This document shows positions 5,420 to 7,981 of a stretch of DNA of 7,981 nt, piece after piece. The stretch covers positions 1 to 7,981 of the forward strand of contig JANPDA010000099.1 of NCBI GenBank assembly GCA_031431235.1, given 5' to 3'. The stretch is from JANNSW01 sp031431235 (GTDB lineage Bacteria > Pseudomonadota > Alphaproteobacteria > Rhizobiales > Hyphomicrobiaceae). Position numbers and translations under genes: made by a program. The notes under the pieces are model-generated. The model was not told where the DNA came from, made no database searches, and saw only the letters and a list, made by a program, of their open reading frames with translations. The first letter of the stretch is position 1, and every line of letters starts with the position of its first letter.

Positions 5420-7399
5420 CTACTCCGCAGCCTGGCGGACGCTGGCCTGCCGCCGGCGCGGAGCGCCGACCCGGAACCGGCGATCCGACAGCGACAGCAC
5501 GCCGCCCAAGAACATGACGAGCGCACCCAGCCAGATCAGCCGTACGAGCGGGTTGAAGTAGAGCCGGACCGTATGGCGACCGCCTTCGAGCGGATCGCCC
5601 AGCACCACGTAGAGGTCTCCGCTCGCGGCCACGTGGATGCCGGCCTCGGTGGTTGATTGGCGCTCGGCCTGGTAAGTCCGCCGGCCGGACTCGAGCCGGG
5701 TGATTTCCGCTCCCCCGTCGAGCACGCGGAACGCGCCGACCCGCTCCTCGTAGTTGGGCCCACGGCGCGGTGCGACGCCCTCGAATGCGATCGTGTAGCC
5801 AGCGATCGTCGCGGTCTCGCCGGGCGCCATGGTGATGATCTGCTCGCTCTGCCAGGCGCTCGTCGCGACGATCCCGATGATCGAGAGCCCCATGCCGAGA
5901 TGGGCGAGGAGCGCGCCCAAGGCTGAGCGTGGCAGGCCGGCGAGCCGGCCGAACGACTGCGCAAACGGCACCGTGGCGAGCTTGACCCGAGTGGCCGTCT
6001 CGGAGATCGCTCCCGCGACCAGCCAGACGCCAAGGCCGATCCCGAACGGGGCGAGCCATGGACCGCGGAACGCGAGCGCGTAGCAGGCGATGACGGCAAC
6101 GACGCTCAGTCCGGCGGCAACGTAGAGACGCTGCGCCGCCCCCCCCAGATCCCCGCGTTTCCAGGCGAGCATCGGTCCAAATGGCATGGCGATGAAGAGC
6201 GGCACCATCAAAGGGCCGAACGTCATGTTGAAGTAGGGCGGCCCGACCGAGATCTTCGCGCCGGTCAGCGCTTCGAGCGCGAGTGGATAGAGCGTGCCGA
6301 CCAGCACCGTCGCGCAGGCCGTTGCCAGCAGCAGATTGTTGAGGACGAGAGCGCCCTCGCGCGAGATCGGTTGGAAGAGGCCGCCCTGGCGCAGCAGTGG
6401 CGCCCGCCAGGCGTAGAGCCCGAGCGACCCACCGATGAAGAGCCCCATGATGGCAAGGATGAAAACGCCGCGCTCGGGGTCGACGGCAAAGGCATGCACT
6501 GACGTCAACACGCCCGAGCGCACGAGGAAAGTGCCGAGCAGCGACAGCGAGAAGGTTAGGATCGCCAGCAGCACGGTCCACACCTTCAGCGCATCGCGCT
6601 TCTCCATCACCAATGCGGAGTGCAGCAACGCCGTGCCGGAAAGCCAGGGCATGAAGGAGGCATTCTCGACCGGATCCCAGAACCAGAATCCGCCCCAGCC
6701 GAGCTCGTAATAGGCCCACCACGAGCCCATGGCGATGCCGAGCGTGAGGCACATCCAGGCCGCGAGCGTCCATGGCCGCACCCATCGCCCCCAGGCCGCA
6801 TCGATCCGCCCGTCGATCAGCGCCGCGATCGCAAACGAGAAAGCCATCGAGAAGCCGACATAGCCCGCGTAGAGGAACGGCGGATGAAAGGCCAGTGCGG
6901 GATCCTGCAGCACTGGGTTGAGACCGAGGCCCTGCGCGGGCGCCGGATCGAGGCGCGCAAATGGATTGGAGGTCGCAACGATGAAGAGGAGGAATGCGAC
7001 ACCGATCGAGGCTTGCACAGCCAGAACGCCCGCCTTCAGCTCGGGTGGCAGATTGACCCCGAACCAGGCGACCGCTGCGCCAAAGAGCGCAAGGATCAGC
7101 ACCCACAGCAGCATCGAGCCTTCGTGGTTCCCCCAGACGCCAGCAATGCGATAGATCAGGGGCTTGGCCGAATGCGAGTTCTCATAGACGTTCGCCACCG
7201 AAAAATCCGAGGACACATAGGCCTGCATCAGGCAGAGAAACGCTGTCAGGACGAGCAGCAGCTGAACCAGCGCAGCCGAGGTTCCAACCGCCATCAGCCG
7301 CTCGTCGCGCCGCACGAGGCCGAGGCCCGGCAGCACGAGCTGGGCGATCGCGACGACCAGCGCCAGCAGCAATGCGAAATGTCCGATCTCGGCAATCAT
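5420..7399 (-). CDS. ccmF: Heme lyase subunit CcmF (CycK)
   Basis: Large polytopic inner-membrane protein (659 aa, near the usual length of about 650) that transfers heme from holo-CcmE to the reduced apocytochrome c thiols. Seen: many hydrophobic helices along residues 1-515; the tryptophan-rich WWD heme-handling segment at 234-253 (GWGGFWFWDPVENASFMPWL); and the four conserved histidines, His172 (FHPPFLYAGY), His260 (ALLHS), His302 (SVHAF) and His500 (LLAHLGMG). By family precedent, two of these ligate the intrinsic b heme and two the WWD heme. A periplasmic domain follows (about 520-612), then a last transmembrane segment (about 614-636). The start ATG has GGAAGG 7 nt upstream, and a 33-nt gap follows the ccmE stop. 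A run of eight G residues on the coding strand (6139-6146) encodes Leu-Gly-Gly-Ala near residue 418; the frame stays open through it. Confidence 0.98.
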   Translation of the reverse strand: MIAEIGHFALLLALVVAIAQLVLPGLGLVRRDERLMAVGTSAALVQLLLVLTAFLCLMQAYVSSDFSVANVYENSHSAKPLIYRIAGVWGNHEGSMLLWVLILALFGAAVAWFGVNLPPELKAGVLAVQASIGVAFLLFIVATSNPFARLDPAPAQGLGLNPVLQDPALAFHPPFLYAGYVGFSMAFSFAIAALIDGRIDAAWGRWVRPWTLAAWMCLTLGIAMGSWWAYYELGWGGFWFWDPVENASFMPWLSGTALLHSALVMEKRDALKVWTVLLAILTFSLSLLGTFLVRSGVLTSVHAFAVDPERGVFILAIMGLFIGGSLGLYAWRAPLLRQGGLFQPISREGALVLNNLLLATACATVLVGTLYPLALEALTGAKISVGPPYFNMTFGPLMVPLFIAMPFGPMLAWKRGDLGGAAQRLYVAAGLSVVAVIACYALAFRGPWLAPFGIGLGVWLVAGAISETATRVKLATVPFAQSFGRLAGLPRSALGALLAHLGMGLSIIGIVATSAWQSEQIITMAPGETATIAGYTIAFEGVAPRRGPNYEERVGAFRVLDGGAEITRLESGRRTYQAERQSTTEAGIHVAASGDLYVVLGDPLEGGRHTVRLYFNPLVRLIWLGALVMFLGGVLSLSDRRFRVGAPRRRQASVRQAAE

Positions 7400-7406
7400 G
7401 CGACGC

Positions 7407-7412
7407 CCTTCC
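7407..7412 (-). promoter_or_regulatory. Ribosome binding site of ccmF
   Basis: GGAAGG on the minus strand, 7 nt before the ATG at 7399, lies in the 33-nt ccmE-ccmF spacer. It is a strong SD and fixes the ccmF start. Confidence 0.6.
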
Positions 7413-7432
7413 GGCCCCGTTTGCGACCGTGC

Positions 7433-7891
7433 TCAATTGGTGGTGGCGGCTCCGGGCTCGGCGCCCTTCCAGACACCCTTCGCCTTCAGCGCCTTGGCAA
7501 CTTCGGGCGGCATATAGGTCTCGTCGTGCTTGGCTAGCACGTTGTCCGCCTGGAACACACCGCTGCCGTCGAGCTGGCCCTCGGTCACCACGCCCTCGCC
7601 CTCGCTGAAGAGGTCGGGCAGCAAGCCGACGTAAGCAACGGGAACGGTCATCAAGGTGTCGGTTACGACGAACTCGATCCGCGTGCCGAGGCCGCGCCGG
7701 ACACTGCCCTTCTCGACGAGGCCGCCCAAGCGAAATCGCTGACCCGCTTTCACCTGCTTCTCGATCACATCGCTCGGCGTATAGAAGAAAACGATCGAAT
7801 CCTGCAGCGCAAAGAGCACCAGCCCCGTCGCGATTGCGAGGCCGCCGAGCCCGAGCCCGATCAGGAACGATCTCTTTTGCTTGCGTGTCAT
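7433..7891 (-). CDS. ccmE: Cytochrome c-type biogenesis heme chaperone CcmE (CycJ)
   Basis: Periplasm-facing, membrane-anchored heme chaperone that binds heme covalently and passes it to CcmF. The 152-aa product starts MTRKQKRS, followed by a single N-terminal transmembrane anchor (about 9-30), then an OB-fold beta-barrel (about 38-125), then the heme-attachment motif VLAKHDETYMP with His122 covalently binding the vinyl group and Tyr126 as axial ligand. The flexible C-terminal tail is Ala/Lys-rich. A second ATG two codons upstream (7897) is only 3 nt from the GAGAAG SD, whereas ATG 7891 is 9 nt from it, so the shorter start is preferred; both are compatible with the family. It sits 40 nt after the ccmI stop and is the second gene in the visible part of the operon. 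Confidence 0.96.
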   Translation of the reverse strand: MTRKQKRSFLIGLGLGGLAIATGLVLFALQDSIVFFYTPSDVIEKQVKAGQRFRLGGLVEKGSVRRGLGTRIEFVVTDTLMTVPVAYVGLLPDLFSEGEGVVTEGQLDGSGVFQADNVLAKHDETYMPPEVAKALKAKGVWKGAEPGAATTN

Positions 7892-7900
7892 GGCCATGGG

Positions 7901-7906
7901 CTTCTC
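7901..7906 (-). promoter_or_regulatory. Ribosome binding site deciding the ccmE start
   Basis: GAGAAG on the minus strand is 9 nt from ATG 7891 and 3 nt from ATG 7897, which favours the downstream ATG. Confidence 0.5.
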
Positions 7907-7931
7907 TCACTGCTGTTCGGGCGGCGCATGA

Positions 7932-7981
7932 TCACAGCCCCAGGCTACGGGCCAGGGTGGCAAGCTCGGCCTGGGCCTTGG
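7932..7981 (-). CDS. ccmI: C-terminal end of CcmI (CycH), cut by the window edge
   Basis: Only 15 complete codons are visible before the TGA at 7932-7934, reading KAQAELATLARSLGL. An alanine/leucine-rich helical end of the type AELARLARSLGL is common at the C-terminus of alphaproteobacterial CcmI, the TPR protein that chaperones apocytochrome c to CcmF/CcmH. Position directly upstream of ccmE in the order ccmI-ccmE-ccmF-ccmH supports the call. The 5' part lies outside the window, so its TPR domain cannot be checked. Confidence 0.65.
   Translation of the reverse strand, partial: KAQAELATLARSLGL

Noticed and set aside
5416..5526. 37-residue N-terminal extension of CcmH
   Set aside because: It overlaps the ccmF 3' end and precedes a perfect signal peptide that starts at ATG 5415 with its own SD.
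5379..7106. 575-aa minus-strand frame overlapping ccmF
   Set aside because: Alternate frame of ccmF, extremely Arg-rich, and overlapping a certain gene through most of its length.
6620..7537. 305-aa plus-strand open frame opposite ccmF/ccmE
   Set aside because: Antisense to the WWD region of ccmF; charged, low-complexity composition, no SD, and no family resemblance.

Overview
The window is GC-rich, densely packed DNA with strong third-position G/C bias. It reads as the chromosome of an alphaproteobacterium, most likely of the Hyphomicrobiales (Rhizobiales) group. The main reason is the minus-strand order ccmI-ccmE-ccmF-ccmH followed further on by a periplasmic DegP/HtrA protease, an arrangement known from rhizobia (cycHJKL next to degP). 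The genus cannot be fixed from the sequence alone.

Layout from right to left on the minus strand: the last codons of ccmI (7932-7981), ccmE (7433-7891), ccmF (5420-7399) and ccmH (4939-5415) form a tight System I cytochrome c maturation operon. CcmE carries heme as a chaperone, CcmF is the membrane heme lyase, and CcmH and CcmI handle the reduced apocytochrome. Behind ccmH, in the same direction, lies a fused alpha/beta-hydrolase plus OsmC peroxidase gene (3618-4850). At the far left, also on the minus strand, is a complete DegP-type protease gene (1-1608).

Between the fusion gene and degP sits a plus-strand block: a secreted trypsin-like protease with a C-terminal peptidoglycan-binding domain (1747-2952), a Phd/YefM antitoxin that lacks its N-terminal DNA-binding half (2954-3157), and an apparently intact VapC-type PIN toxin (3160-3597). 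The gaps inside this block are only 1-2 nt. It is divergent from degP across a 138-bp intergenic region and convergent with the fusion gene across a 20-bp gap.

The common theme is envelope biogenesis and quality control (heme attachment, two exported serine proteases, thiol peroxidase), interrupted by an accessory insertion. The points most worth a second look are the amputated antitoxin beside a toxin with all its catalytic residues, the near-perfect tandem 10-bp repeat in the degP/protease intergenic region, and the synteny break between ccmH and degP. No tRNA, rRNA, CRISPR array, insertion sequence or convincing rho-independent terminator was seen. No gene-free stretch exceeds 138 bp.
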